The position numbers were made by a program, and so were the translations under genes. Below, piece after piece: positions 34,179 to 42,843 of a stretch of DNA of 64,000 bases; positions within the stretch are counted from its first letter, which is position 1, and the number at the start of each line of letters is the position of its first letter. The notes beneath the pieces are model-generated. The model worked only from the letters and a program-made list of their open reading frames with translations. It was not told the origin of the DNA and searched no databases. Source of the stretch: Variovorax sp. PAMC28562 (GTDB lineage Bacteria > Pseudomonadota > Gammaproteobacteria > Burkholderiales > Burkholderiaceae_C); NCBI RefSeq assembly GCF_014303735.1, contig NZ_CP060296.1, positions 1,623,501 through 1,687,500 on the forward strand, in the 5' to 3' direction.

Positions 34179-36272
34179 ATGCAAATCCGATCTTCCCTTT
34201 CTCTCTTCGATGGTGCGCTCATCAAGCCCGCACTGTGGTCGTCGGTGACCAAGCTGAGTCCGCGCGTGCAATGGCGCAACCCGGTGATGTTCATCGTCTA
34301 CATCGGCAGCATCCTGACGACGCTGCTCTGGCTGCATGCGCTGACATTTCCGGGTGACACCGGCATGCCGCCGGCGTTCGTGCTGGCCGTGTCGATCTGG
34401 CTCTGGTTCACCGTGCTCTTCGCCAACTTCGCCGAAGCGTTGGCCGAAGGCCGCAGCAAGGCGCAAGCCGCTTCCTTGCGCGGTTTGCGCAAGGACACCT
34501 GGGCCAAGAAGCTGCAGCAGCCGCACTACGGCGCGGCCTTCCTGCCCGAGCAGGCGCCCAACCTGCGCAAGGGTGACGTCGTGCTCATCGAGAGCGGCGA
34601 CGTGGTGCCGCTCGATGGTGAAGTCATCGAAGGCGTGGCCTCGGTCGACGAAAGCGCCATCACCGGCGAATCGGCACCCGTGGTGCGCGAATCGGGCGGC
34701 GACTTCTCGGCTGTGACCGGTGGCACACGCGTGCTGTCCGACTGGCTGGTGGTGCGCATCTCGGTCAACCCCGGTGAGTCGTTTCTCGACCGCATGATCG
34801 GCATGGTCGAGGCTGCCAAGCGCCAGAAGACGCCGAACGAGGTCGCCCTCACCATCCTGCTGGTGGCGCTCACGCTGGTGTTCCTGATGGTCACCGTCAC
34901 GCTGCTGCCGTACTCGGTGTTCAGCGTGGCCGCGGCCGGTACCGGCACGGTGGTGTCGCTCACCGCGTTGGTCGCGCTGCTGGTGTGCCTGATCCCGACG
35001 ACCATCGGCGGCCTGCTGTCGGCGGTCGGCGTGGCCGGCATGAGCCGGATGATGCAAGCCAACGTCATCGCCACTTCGGGCCGCGCGGTGGAGGCCGCCG
35101 GCGACGTCGACGTGCTGTTGCTCGACAAGACCGGCACCATCACGCACGGCAACCGCCAGGCCAGCGCTTTCCTGCCGGCTGCCGGTGTCCGGCCCGAGCG
35201 GCTGGCCCGCGCCGCAGTCGTCGCCTCGCTGGCCGACGACACGCCCGAAGGCCGCAGCATCGTCGAGCTGGCACGCCGCCAGAACGTGTCGGATGCCGGC
35301 GTCGAAGGCGCGACCTTCGTGCCCTTTACCGCGCAAACGCGCATGAGCGGCGCCGACCTTCCGGCAGCGGCCAACAGCCTCGACGTCGACACCATCGCCA
35401 TGCGCAAGGGCGCGGTGCACGCGGTGCAGAAGTACGTGGAAGCGCTCGGCGGCACGATGCCGCCCGATGTGCTGCGCGCATCCGAAGAAGTGTCGCGTCG
35501 TGGCAGCACGCCGCTGGCCGTGTCCGAAGGCAACCATGTGCTGGGCATCGTCGAGCTGAAGGACATCGTCAAGACCGGCATCAAGGAGCGCTTTGCCGAG
35601 CTGCGCCGCATGGGCATCAAGACGGTGATGATCACCGGCGACAACAAGCTCACTGCGGCTGCCATCGCGGCCGAAGCCGGCGTCGACGACTTTCTGGCCG
35701 AAGCCACGCCGGAAGACAAGCTCGCGCTCATTCGCCAGTACCAGGCCGACGGCCGGCTGGTCGCGATGACCGGCGACGGCACCAACGATGCACCGGCACT
35801 GGCGCAAGCCGACGTGGCGGTGGCGATGGGCAGCGGCACGCAGGCCGCGAAAGAGGCCGCCAACATGGTCGACCTCGACTCCAATCCGACCAAGCTGCTC
35901 GAAGTGGTGGAGACCGGCAAGGCCTTGCTGATGACGCGCGGCTCGCTCACCACGTTCTCCATTGCGAACGACGTGGCGAAGTACTTTGCCATCATCCCGG
36001 CGATCTTCGTGTCGACCTATCCGCAGCTCGGTGCGCTCAACGTGATGCGGCTCGCCAGCCCGTCGTCGGCCATCCTGTCGGCGGTGATCTTCAACGCGCT
36101 GGTCATCGTCTTCCTGATCCCGCTGGCGCTCAAGGGCGTGCGCTACCGGCCCGTCGGCGCCGCTGCGCTGCTGCGCCGCAACCTCGCGATCTATGGCCTC
36201 GGCGGCCTCATCGTGCCCTTCGTCGGCATCAAGCTGATCGACTGGATCCTCGTTGCCGTGCACCTCGTCTAA
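34179..36272 (+). CDS. kdpB: Potassium-transporting P-type ATPase, catalytic subunit KdpB
   Basis: A 697-residue P-type ATPase. Asp316 in [12 protein letters not shown] is the phosphorylated residue; TGES (ITGESAPVV) marks the actuator domain; [20 protein letters not shown] is the hinge motif. About seven membrane helices are present. It hydrolyses ATP to drive K+ through KdpA. ATG 34179 gives [20 protein letters not shown], matching KdpB N-termini. Unlike most kdp operons it is separated from kdpA by a 125-bp repeat-bearing gap. Confidence 0.97.
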   Translation: MQIRSSLSLFDGALIKPALWSSVTKLSPRVQWRNPVMFIVYIGSILTTLLWLHALTFPGDTGMPPAFVLAVSIWLWFTVLFANFAEALAEGRSKAQAASLRGLRKDTWAKKLQQPHYGAAFLPEQAPNLRKGDVVLIESGDVVPLDGEVIEGVASVDESAITGESAPVVRESGGDFSAVTGGTRVLSDWLVVRISVNPGESFLDRMIGMVEAAKRQKTPNEVALTILLVALTLVFLMVTVTLLPYSVFSVAAAGTGTVVSLTALVALLVCLIPTTIGGLLSAVGVAGMSRMMQANVIATSGRAVEAAGDVDVLLLDKTGTITHGNRQASAFLPAAGVRPERLARAAVVASLADDTPEGRSIVELARRQNVSDAGVEGATFVPFTAQTRMSGADLPAAANSLDVDTIAMRKGAVHAVQKYVEALGGTMPPDVLRASEEVSRRGSTPLAVSEGNHVLGIVELKDIVKTGIKERFAELRRMGIKTVMITGDNKLTAAAIAAEAGVDDFLAEATPEDKLALIRQYQADGRLVAMTGDGTNDAPALAQADVAVAMGSGTQAAKEAANMVDLDSNPTKLLEVVETGKALLMTRGSLTTFSIANDVAKYFAIIPAIFVSTYPQLGALNVMRLASPSSAILSAVIFNALVIVFLIPLALKGVRYRPVGAAALLRRNLAIYGLGGLIVPFVGIKLIDWILVAVHLV

Positions 36273-36294
36273 AGCGTCTCCAGGACTCATCATC

Positions 36295-36867
36295 ATGAAA
36301 AACATTCTTCGTCCCGCGCTGGTTCTGTTCGTCTTGCTCAGCGCCCTTACCGGGCTGCTCTATCCGCTGGTCGTGACCGGCGCCGTCAAGGCGGTGTTCC
36401 CGGTGCAGGCGGCGGGCAGCATCGTCGAACGCGACGGCGTGGTCATCGGCTCGACGCTCATCGGCCAGAACTTCAGCGACCCCAAGCACTTCTGGGGACG
36501 CCCGTCGGCCACCTCGCCGATGACCTACAACGGCGCGGCTTCGGGCGGCTCCAACCAGGGCCCGCTCAACCCGGCGCTGGTCGATGCGGTCAAGGGTCGC
36601 GTCGAGGCTCTGCGTGCTGCCGATCCTGGCAATACCGCGCCGGTGCCGGTCGATCTGGTGACCGCATCGGCCAGCGGGCTCGACCCACACATCAGTCCGG
36701 CTGCCGCGAGCTACCAGGCGGCCCGCGTGGCACGTGAGCGCGGCCTGCAACCGGCGCAAGTCGAGCAACTGGTCGCCTCGCACACCGAAGGCGCGCTGTG
36801 GGGCTTTTTGGGCGAGGCGCGTGTCAACGTGCTGGCACTCAACATGGCGCTCGACGCCGCCAAGTGA
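36295..36867 (+). CDS. kdpC: Potassium-transporting ATPase subunit KdpC
   Basis: A 190-residue protein with a single N-terminal membrane helix ([20 protein letters not shown]). The periplasmic domain contains the invariant features [31 protein letters not shown] and [20 protein letters not shown]. KdpC stabilises the KdpAB complex. It lies 22 bp after kdpB. ATG 36295 is chosen because upstream in-frame residues do not match the family. Confidence 0.96.
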   Translation: MKNILRPALVLFVLLSALTGLLYPLVVTGAVKAVFPVQAAGSIVERDGVVIGSTLIGQNFSDPKHFWGRPSATSPMTYNGAASGGSNQGPLNPALVDAVKGRVEALRAADPGNTAPVPVDLVTASASGLDPHISPAAASYQAARVARERGLQPAQVEQLVASHTEGALWGFLGEARVNVLALNMALDAAK

Positions 36868-36879
36868 GGAGCACCTGTC

Positions 36880-37239
36880 ATGGCCTATGCCGCTTATCGA
36901 GAGAACAATGGTGTCCCGCGAATCTCGCATGCCACGCCCCGCAACGCGACCGCGTTCTGCGTGCTCGACGTGACCGTCGCCTGCGCAGATGCCGCCTGCG
37001 TTCGGCGTAACGTCGCGCAGGTCGACGACACCGGCGTGGTCCGGTGCGAGCCGCTGCTGCACGACGACGGCACGCAAGAGAGCGTTGCGCCCCGCGTGCG
37101 CCTGATGATTCGCTTGCCGATCACCCGCTACACCGAGCTGCTGCACCGTTTGATCGAGTGCGTGCCTTCCGGTGAAATCGGCCGCTTGGTGAGCTGGCGC
37201 GAGCACCTCGCGCGCTGCGGGTTGCGCGATGGCCGATAG
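36880..37239 (+). CDS. Hypothetical protein (119 aa) between kdpC and the PAAR cassette
   Basis: A 119-residue ORF that begins 12 bp after kdpC behind a strong GAGGAG. It is soluble, with four cysteines in CVLDVTVACADAACVRR and a later basic region. High GC and codon use match the kdp genes, supporting expression as part of the kdp transcript. No domain recognised. It overlaps the next small ORF by 11 bp. Confidence 0.55.
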   Translation: MAYAAYRENNGVPRISHATPRNATAFCVLDVTVACADAACVRRNVAQVDDTGVVRCEPLLHDDGTQESVAPRVRLMIRLPITRYTELLHRLIECVPSGEIGRLVSWREHLARCGLRDGR

Positions 37240-37795
37240 CACCTTGGTGCAGGACCTCTGGCACGGGCTGCTGGCCCTGGCGGCGTTGATGGTGCCGCTG
37301 TTGTTCGCCTGGTTCGTGCTGTCGCGCACCGCAAGGCGGCACAGGCACAAGAAGCACATGACCAGAGACGAAAAGGGCAGAAGCGAGCTATTTGCGTTCG
37401 CGTCGACGAAGCGCTGCTCTGGTGCCCCATGCGCATCCGATCACCGAAACGCTCAAGATCAACACGCTCGAAAAATCGACGCTCCAATGTCCATCCAAGA
37501 CTCGGCTCACGACGGCCCCAAGGCACATGAACCCAGCGACATAGAAAAACTCTCCTGCGAGCAATGCGAACCATGCACGCTGCCTGATGAACGGCCGCTT
37601 GAACTGGGTCCAGAGCGCCACCCCGAAGCCCGCAAGGCTCGTCAGAATCCAAGCGAGCAGCGATATGCCCGTGAACAACGTAATCGATCCGACGTAAACG
37701 GTCCCTTTGTTGATGGGATAGGCGACCACCGACCACAGCATTGGCGCAATGGTCGTGGCGATCGCAATCCCGGCAATACGGCTTGGCCAAAGTGA
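37229..37795 (+). CDS. Small ORF with one membrane helix; C-terminal two-thirds probably not genuine
   Basis: The first 45 residues (MADSTLVQDLWHGLLALAAL then MVPLLFAWFVLSRTARRH) form a convincing membrane anchor and overlap the previous gene. From about 37388 onward the frame runs antisense through the membrane-protein gene of the PAAR cassette and becomes low-complexity. I read it as the remnant of a small kdp-linked membrane protein whose 3' end was replaced when the cassette was inserted. The stop codon at 37795 is therefore unreliable. Confidence 0.35.
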   Translation: MADSTLVQDLWHGLLALAALMVPLLFAWFVLSRTARRHRHKKHMTRDEKGRSELFAFASTKRCSGAPCASDHRNAQDQHARKIDAPMSIQDSAHDGPKAHEPSDIEKLSCEQCEPCTLPDERPLELGPERHPEARKARQNPSEQRYAREQRNRSDVNGPFVDGIGDHRPQHWRNGRGDRNPGNTAWPK

Positions 37796-37819
37796 CCCGT
37801 GTTTATCGGACGCCAGCAT
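37388..37819 (-). CDS. Multi-pass membrane protein, putative immunity partner of the PAAR-linked hydrolase
   Basis: A 143-residue protein from ATG 37819 (MLASDKHGSLWPSRIAGIAI) with four predicted membrane helices (around IAGIAIATTIAPMLWSVVAY, ITLFTGISLLAWILTSLAGF, WFALLAGEFFYVAGFMCLGA and VDFSSVLILSVSVIGCAWG) and a basic tail RRRERK. It overlaps the hydrolase gene by 17 bp on the same strand. GC is visibly lower than in the kdp genes. In type VI cassettes the gene directly behind the toxin usually encodes its immunity protein, so this is the natural candidate. That role is inferred only from order and topology. Confidence 0.65.
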   Translation of the reverse strand: MLASDKHGSLWPSRIAGIAIATTIAPMLWSVVAYPINKGTVYVGSITLFTGISLLAWILTSLAGFGVALWTQFKRPFIRQRAWFALLAGEFFYVAGFMCLGAVVSRVLDGHWSVDFSSVLILSVSVIGCAWGTRAALRRRERK

Positions 37820-38531
37820 CGAAAATCCGTTGTGCCAGTGCTTTCCATCTTGCGGGTGAGTCCTTGACGACTTGCGCGTAGTAAAAATGGCCTTCTGCAT
37901 TCTTCGAACCGAACTGCCTTCCCAGCGTGGGAATTGCTTGCGCAATTTCAAGCTGTGTCATTCCTGCATGAAGCAAGTCGCCCCTATCGGTGAGGTCTAT
38001 GACGACCACGCTCTTGATGTTTTTGTTGGCGCGCAGCTTTGCAAGGAAGTCTTTATCGATGGGCGAACCGATCAGTACGAGGTGATCGACGATGTGCCCT
38101 TTGTTTGCGTAGAAGTTGGCAGTCTGAGCCGCGAGCAGCGAGCCATAGGAATAGCCGAGCATATTGAACTGGCCTTCTTTCGCGTCCATGCCGCTTGTCA
38201 GTACCCAGTCATCGCTGTCCTCGTAGCGAATGAGCAGACCGGCTCTGAATGCGTCGAGGAATGTGCCGCCCGAGTCCTTTGCGAAGTTGGGCATGTTCGC
38301 GCCAGCGGTGTTGGTGAGACCAACGCTCACGTTCTTGATACCCACCGCTTGAAATGCCGCCAACTGCGGCTTTATGTAGTCACCGTTCAAGCCCGCCCCA
38401 CCCCAATACAGCGTGCCACGCGGCTTCTTCACATAGACCTTGACCGGCGCCGTATCGCTCTTGAGCGTCAGCGGGGACACGCTCGAATGAATGGGATTGA
38501 ACCCGTAGTGCGGGGTGCTCACTCTATTCAC
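37803..38531 (-). CDS. Alpha/beta-hydrolase-like protein, putative type VI secretion effector
   Basis: A 242-residue protein from ATG 38531, overlapping the PAAR gene by 8 bp. It has a nucleophile elbow GYSYGS with Ser128, an early glycine-rich oxyanion-type loop (TLYWGGAGLNGDY), a likely acid near VVVIDLTDRGD (Asp182/185) and a likely His215 in AEGHFYY. No signal peptide. The GxSxG type recalls Tle-class lipase effectors, though it is shorter than most. Being sandwiched between PAAR and a membrane protein suggests a secreted antibacterial esterase or lipase. Enzyme class is fairly safe; the effector role is inference. Confidence 0.7.
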   Translation of the reverse strand: MNRVSTPHYGFNPIHSSVSPLTLKSDTAPVKVYVKKPRGTLYWGGAGLNGDYIKPQLAAFQAVGIKNVSVGLTNTAGANMPNFAKDSGGTFLDAFRAGLLIRYEDSDDWVLTSGMDAKEGQFNMLGYSYGSLLAAQTANFYANKGHIVDHLVLIGSPIDKDFLAKLRANKNIKSVVVIDLTDRGDLLHAGMTQLEIAQAIPTLGRQFGSKNAEGHFYYAQVVKDSPARWKALAQRIFDAGVR

Positions 38532-39060
38532 CCTCCGGCAGAACTTCCAACTCGGCGCTCAGCGCATGCGCCGCGCTGACTCGCTGTGTCTTGCCATCGC
38601 TGTCGGTGACGCCTTCGAACGTCAACCCGTCAACGGTAAGTCTGTAGCGACGATGCCTGAGTGGTTCGCCCGTCCCTTCATCGAGAACGTGAAAGTGTTG
38701 GTCGTATTTCTTCTCAGGTGCTTTCGAGTCGTGATCCTCGGCTATCGCCTGCGTTCCAAGTCCGAATGCGATCCTGGCAGCTGCGTTGCTGCCGATCTCG
38801 CTTCGGGCGTTGCTTTGCAACGCGATGAGCGTAGCGCCGCAAGAGGTGAGCATTCCTTCCAGCGCGATTCGCACCCCGTTGACGGTGCGCTCCTCAGCGC
38901 CTTCGATGATGGTGTGGATGCCGGGGCATATGGGGCAGCGCACCTTGTGCCCGACGCCGGAGGCCCGCCGCCCGTAGACATCGAAACCCTCGAATCCCTC
39001 GATGACGGTGCCTTTGTGTGTCGTGGTGTCGCCCACGCAAATGATTGGCCGTTCTGCCAT
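38524..39060 (-). CDS. PAAR-domain protein with C-terminal beta-sandwich extension (type VI secretion spike tip)
   Basis: A 178-residue protein. Residues 1-85 form a PAAR domain (ICVGDTTTHKGTVIEGFEGF, then GHKVRCPICPGIHTIIEGAE, ending SCGATLI), which caps the VgrG spike of the type VI system. Residues about 110-178 carry a small beta-rich module (FHVLDEGTGEPLRHRRYRL and GVTDSDGKTQRV) that occurs on other PAAR and VgrG proteins and helps carry effectors. A GGGAGGT ribosome-binding site precedes ATG 39060. First gene of a three-gene minus-strand cassette placed between kdpC and kdpD. No other type VI genes are in the window. Confidence 0.85.
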   Translation of the reverse strand: MAERPIICVGDTTTHKGTVIEGFEGFDVYGRRASGVGHKVRCPICPGIHTIIEGAEERTVNGVRIALEGMLTSCGATLIALQSNARSEIGSNAAARIAFGLGTQAIAEDHDSKAPEKKYDQHFHVLDEGTGEPLRHRRYRLTVDGLTFEGVTDSDGKTQRVSAAHALSAELEVLPEGE

Positions 39061-39223
39061 GGTCAGTACCTCCCTTGGCCAGCGTGCTGGCCTGCTGTTT
39101 TCGACGAAGCCTCTCGGGTTTGCCGTATGAAACGGATACCGCGATGTATGGCGGAAAGCAGACTAGCACCAAAGAAATTTGCGTCAGCGGTTGCAGCCAC
39201 CCGGTTTTGTTAAAAAGTTCCTA

Positions 39224-42019
39224 ATGCAAGACCACACCCGCCCCGACCCCGACGCATTGATCGCGCAGATGCGCAACGACGAGGCGCGCGCCAGGCGCGG
39301 CAAGCTGCGCATCTACTTCGGCGCCAGTGCCGGTGTCGGCAAGACCTGGGCGATGCTGAGCGCCGCACAACGCGAGCGCACGGCGGGCCGCGACGTGATG
39401 ATCGGCGTGGTCGAAACGCATGGTCGCAGCGAGACCGCGGCGCTGCTGGTCGGGCTCGACACGCTGCCGCTCAAGCAGTTGCCGTACCGCGACCGCACGC
39501 TCCCCGAGTTCGACCTCGACGCCGCGCTGGAGCGCAAGCCCGCGGTGCTGCTGGTCGACGAACTGGCCCACACCAACGCGCCCGGGTCGCGCCATGCCAA
39601 GCGCTGGCAAGACGTGCAGGAGCTGCTGGCCGCCGGCATCGAGGTCTGGTCTGCCCTCAACGTGCAGCACCTGGAAAGCCTGAACGGCACGGTCGGCGCC
39701 ATCACCGGCGTGCGCGTGCACGAGACCGTGCCCGACACCGTGCTCGACGAAGCCGACGAGGTGGTGCTGGTCGACGTCACGCCCGACGAGCTCACTGCGC
39801 GACTGGCAGCCGGCAAGGTCTATTTGCCCCAGCAGGCCGAGCGCGCGGCGAAGAACTTCTTTCGCAAGGGCAACCTGATCGCGTTGCGCGAGATCGCGTT
39901 GCGACGCACCGCCGAGCACGTCGAAGACGACATGCGCGGCTGGCGCGTGGAGCAGTCCGGTGCGACCGCGCTGCAGGCGTGGAACACCTCGGGCGCCATC
40001 CTCGCTTGCGTCGGTCCGCACGAAGGCTCTGCGCAGACCGTGCGCACCGCCGCGCGACTGGCCGGCCAGCTCAACGTGCGCTGGCACGCCGCGTATGTCG
40101 AAACGCCGCGGCTGCAACGGCTCGACGCGGCGCAGCGCGACCGCATCCTCGCGGTGCTCAAGCTGGCCGAAGAACTCGGTGCCGCGACAGCGGTGCTCAC
40201 CGGCGCCGACATCGCGCAGCAGCTGACGGCCGAAGCGCAGCGGCTGAACTGCGCCACGATGGTCATTGGCCGACCCGAGGCCGCGACAGGATGGCGCCTC
40301 CTGGTGTCTCGCATGTGGCTTCAGCCCGCGTTGGCGCTTTCATTGGCCGAGCAGGCGCCGGCGCTCGACATCGTTGAAGTCGGACGTGCCGACAGCACGC
40401 GCCGACTGGCCTGCGCGCCCCTCGGCCTCGGCCACCGGGCTGGGAACGGCGACCGCGACGATGGCAGCGAAAGAAACGACGCGGCCGATGACGACGACGA
40501 TGCCGACCGGCCGCGCGCCCAATGGCCCGGCTATGCGCTGGCAGCGGCGAGCAGTGTGGCGATCACCTTGGTCGCGACGCCGCTGCTCGGCGTGCTGGAA
40601 CTGACCAACATCGTCATGCTTTTTCTGCTGGGCGTGGTGGGCATCGCGATGCGCTTCGGTCGCGGCCCTTCGGCCTTGGCGGCGCTGCTCAACGTGGCGG
40701 CGTTCGACTACTTCTTCGTGCCGCCACGGCATTCCTTCGCGGTCAGCGACGTGCAGTACGTCGTGACCTTCGCGGTGATGCTGGGCGTTGGCCTGCTGAT
40801 CGGCCAGTTGACCGCGGGCTTGCGCTTCGCAGTGGGCGTGTCGACCAGCCGCGAGCGGCGCGCGCAGTCGCTGTTCGAGCTCACGCGCGAACTGTCGGCC
40901 GCGCTGGAAAGCACGCAGGTGGTGGCGCTCGGCGCCGCTGCGGTGCAACGCCATTTCGGCGGTCGGGCTCTCGTGTTGGTGACCGACGCGACCGACCAGC
41001 TGGTGCGCCCGCTGGCGCCGCCGCCCGGCTTCGACGCGAGCGTGGCCGACTGGGCGTTTCGGCAAGGCCAGCCGGCTGGCCTTGCGACCGCCACGCTGGC
41101 CGCGCAGCCCTGGCACTACGTGCCGCTGAAGGCGCCGATGCGGGTGCGCGGCGTGCTCGCGCTCGAACCCGCGCGACCGCGCTGGCTGCTCATCCCCGAG
41201 CAGGCGCAACAGCTCGCTACGCTGGCGCGGCAGATCGCGATCGCGCTGGAGCGCGTGCACTACGTCGAGGTCGCGCAGGGGGCGGTGGTCGAGATGGAAT
41301 CCGAGCGCCTGCGCAACGCCTTGCTCGGCGCCATTTCGCACGACGTCCGCACCCCACTGACGGCGTTGATCGCGCTGGCCGAGTCGCTGCAAACCTTGCC
41401 GCCCGACCAGCATGCCGAGGCTGCCCGCGCCATCGTCGCGCAGGCGCGCCAACTGCATGCGTTGGTCAACAACCTGCTGGACATGGCGCGGCTGGAGAGC
41501 GGTGGTGGCGCCGTCAATTTGCGGCGCGATTGGCAGTCGGTCGAAGAAGTGATCGGCTCGGCCATACGGGCGGCACGACCCGCGCTCGGCGACTGGCCGG
41601 TGCAGACCGCGCTGGCGCCCGACCTGCCGCTGGTCGAATTCGATGCGGTGCTGATTGAGCGCGTGCTGGTCAACCTGCTCGAGAACGCCGTCAAGTACGG
41701 CGCGCAGCCGGTGGTCGTTAGCGCCGCCGTCACGCCCGTTTCGCTGGTGCTGACGGTGCGCGATCACGGCCCCGGTTTGCCCGCCGCCCTGCACGGCAAC
41801 GAGCAAACGCTGTTCGACAAATTCACCCGCGGCCAGGCCGAGTCGGCCACGCCGGGTGTCGGGCTGGGCCTGGCGATTTGCAAGGCGGTGGTGAGTGCGC
41901 ATGGGGGTGACATCGCTGCGATGAATGCGGTCACTGATGCCGAAGGTGGTGGCGCAGAATTCACCGTCACCCTGCCGCGCCGTGCGCCGCCAGCACTGCC
42001 CGAACTGCCATCGTCATGA
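39224..42019 (+). CDS. kdpD: Sensor histidine kinase KdpD
   Basis: A 931-residue kinase from ATG 39224. The N-terminal KdpD domain has Walker A YFGASAGVGKTWAML and Walker B VLLVDELAHTNAPGSRH. A universal-stress-like domain follows, then four membrane helices around residues 440-530 (PLLGVLELTNIVMLFLLGVV), a GAF-like region, HisKA with His706 in AISHDVRTPLTAL, and the ATPase domain (NLLENAVKYG and GVGLGLAICKAV). It senses K+ limitation and phosphorylates KdpE. It overlaps kdpE by 4 bp. Unusually it is separated from kdpC by about 2.3 kb of foreign-looking DNA. Confidence 0.96.
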   Translation: MQDHTRPDPDALIAQMRNDEARARRGKLRIYFGASAGVGKTWAMLSAAQRERTAGRDVMIGVVETHGRSETAALLVGLDTLPLKQLPYRDRTLPEFDLDAALERKPAVLLVDELAHTNAPGSRHAKRWQDVQELLAAGIEVWSALNVQHLESLNGTVGAITGVRVHETVPDTVLDEADEVVLVDVTPDELTARLAAGKVYLPQQAERAAKNFFRKGNLIALREIALRRTAEHVEDDMRGWRVEQSGATALQAWNTSGAILACVGPHEGSAQTVRTAARLAGQLNVRWHAAYVETPRLQRLDAAQRDRILAVLKLAEELGAATAVLTGADIAQQLTAEAQRLNCATMVIGRPEAATGWRLLVSRMWLQPALALSLAEQAPALDIVEVGRADSTRRLACAPLGLGHRAGNGDRDDGSERNDAADDDDDADRPRAQWPGYALAAASSVAITLVATPLLGVLELTNIVMLFLLGVVGIAMRFGRGPSALAALLNVAAFDYFFVPPRHSFAVSDVQYVVTFAVMLGVGLLIGQLTAGLRFAVGVSTSRERRAQSLFELTRELSAALESTQVVALGAAAVQRHFGGRALVLVTDATDQLVRPLAPPPGFDASVADWAFRQGQPAGLATATLAAQPWHYVPLKAPMRVRGVLALEPARPRWLLIPEQAQQLATLARQIAIALERVHYVEVAQGAVVEMESERLRNALLGAISHDVRTPLTALIALAESLQTLPPDQHAEAARAIVAQARQLHALVNNLLDMARLESGGGAVNLRRDWQSVEEVIGSAIRAARPALGDWPVQTALAPDLPLVEFDAVLIERVLVNLLENAVKYGAQPVVVSAAVTPVSLVLTVRDHGPGLPAALHGNEQTLFDKFTRGQAESATPGVGLGLAICKAVVSAHGGDIAAMNAVTDAEGGGAEFTVTLPRRAPPALPELPSS

Positions 42020-42729
42020 GCACCACGCCTCGTCCCCTGCAACCCACCGCCATCGTGATCGAAGACGAGCCGCAGATTCGCCGCTTCGTGCGGGGCGCGT
42101 TGGAAACGGAAGGCTGGCTGGTGCACGAAGCCGCGACGCTGCGCGATGGCCTGGCCGCCGCCGGCACGCGCCAGCCCGACCTGCTGGTGCTCGACCTCGG
42201 CCTGCCCGACGGCGATGGCGTGACGTTGATCCGCGATGTGCGCGGCTGGTCGGGCGTGCCGATCATCGTGCTGTCGGCCCGCACCGATGAGGCCGACAAG
42301 ATCGCCGCACTCGACGCCGGTGCCGACGACTACCTCACCAAGCCCTTTGGCACTGGCGAACTGCTGGCGCGCGTGCGAGCCAACCTGCGCCGGCTGCGTG
42401 CGGGGAGTGCAGGTAGCGACGAGCCCGAGGCGCTGTTTCGGTTCGGCGAAATCGAGGTCGACAGGGCCGCACGGCTGGTCCGGCGCGCGGGTGCCGAAGT
42501 GCATCTGACGCCCACCGAATACCGCCTGCTGACCGTGCTGGTCGCGAACGTCGGCCGCGTGATCACGCAGCGGCAGTTGCTGCGCGAGGTGTGGGGTCCG
42601 TCGCATTCCGACCAGAGCCATTACTTGCGCATCTACATGGGGCATCTGCGGCAGAAGCTGGAGGCCGATCCGGCGCAGCCACGGCATTTGTTGACTGAGA
42701 CGGCTGTGGGGTATCGGTTGGTGGTTTAG
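42016..42729 (+). CDS. kdpE: OmpR-family response regulator KdpE
   Basis: A 237-residue protein. Receiver domain with acidic pocket VIEDEPQ, phospho-acceptor Asp60 in LVLDLGLPDGDG, and Lys in YLTKPFG. The C-terminal winged helix contains VHLTPTEYRLLTVLVANVGR and YLRIYMGHLRQKLE. It activates kdpFABC under K+ limitation. ATGA overlap with kdpD. Last gene of the kdp region; convergent with the HTH-SBP regulator across 114 bp. Confidence 0.96.
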   Translation: MSTTPRPLQPTAIVIEDEPQIRRFVRGALETEGWLVHEAATLRDGLAAAGTRQPDLLVLDLGLPDGDGVTLIRDVRGWSGVPIIVLSARTDEADKIAALDAGADDYLTKPFGTGELLARVRANLRRLRAGSAGSDEPEALFRFGEIEVDRAARLVRRAGAEVHLTPTEYRLLTVLVANVGRVITQRQLLREVWGPSHSDQSHYLRIYMGHLRQKLEADPAQPRHLLTETAVGYRLVV

Positions 42730-42843
42730 GTCTAGCTCTAGGTCTGGTGCTTCGCGGAACAAGATGATCAAACTTTCAAGTCGGACCATTTTTCGATGAC
42801 ATTGCTGAATCTTCACCTCAGCACCTACTTGGACGGCTAACTT

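Noticed and set aside
34164..36305. 713-codon minus-strand frame opposite kdpB
   Set aside because: Histidine/arginine/aspartate-rich shadow of a clearly coding gene; no motif or ribosome-binding site.
37388..39060. Prophage or insertion sequence between kdpC and kdpD
   Set aside because: No integrase, transposase or terminal repeats seen; the three genes fit a PAAR effector cassette better.
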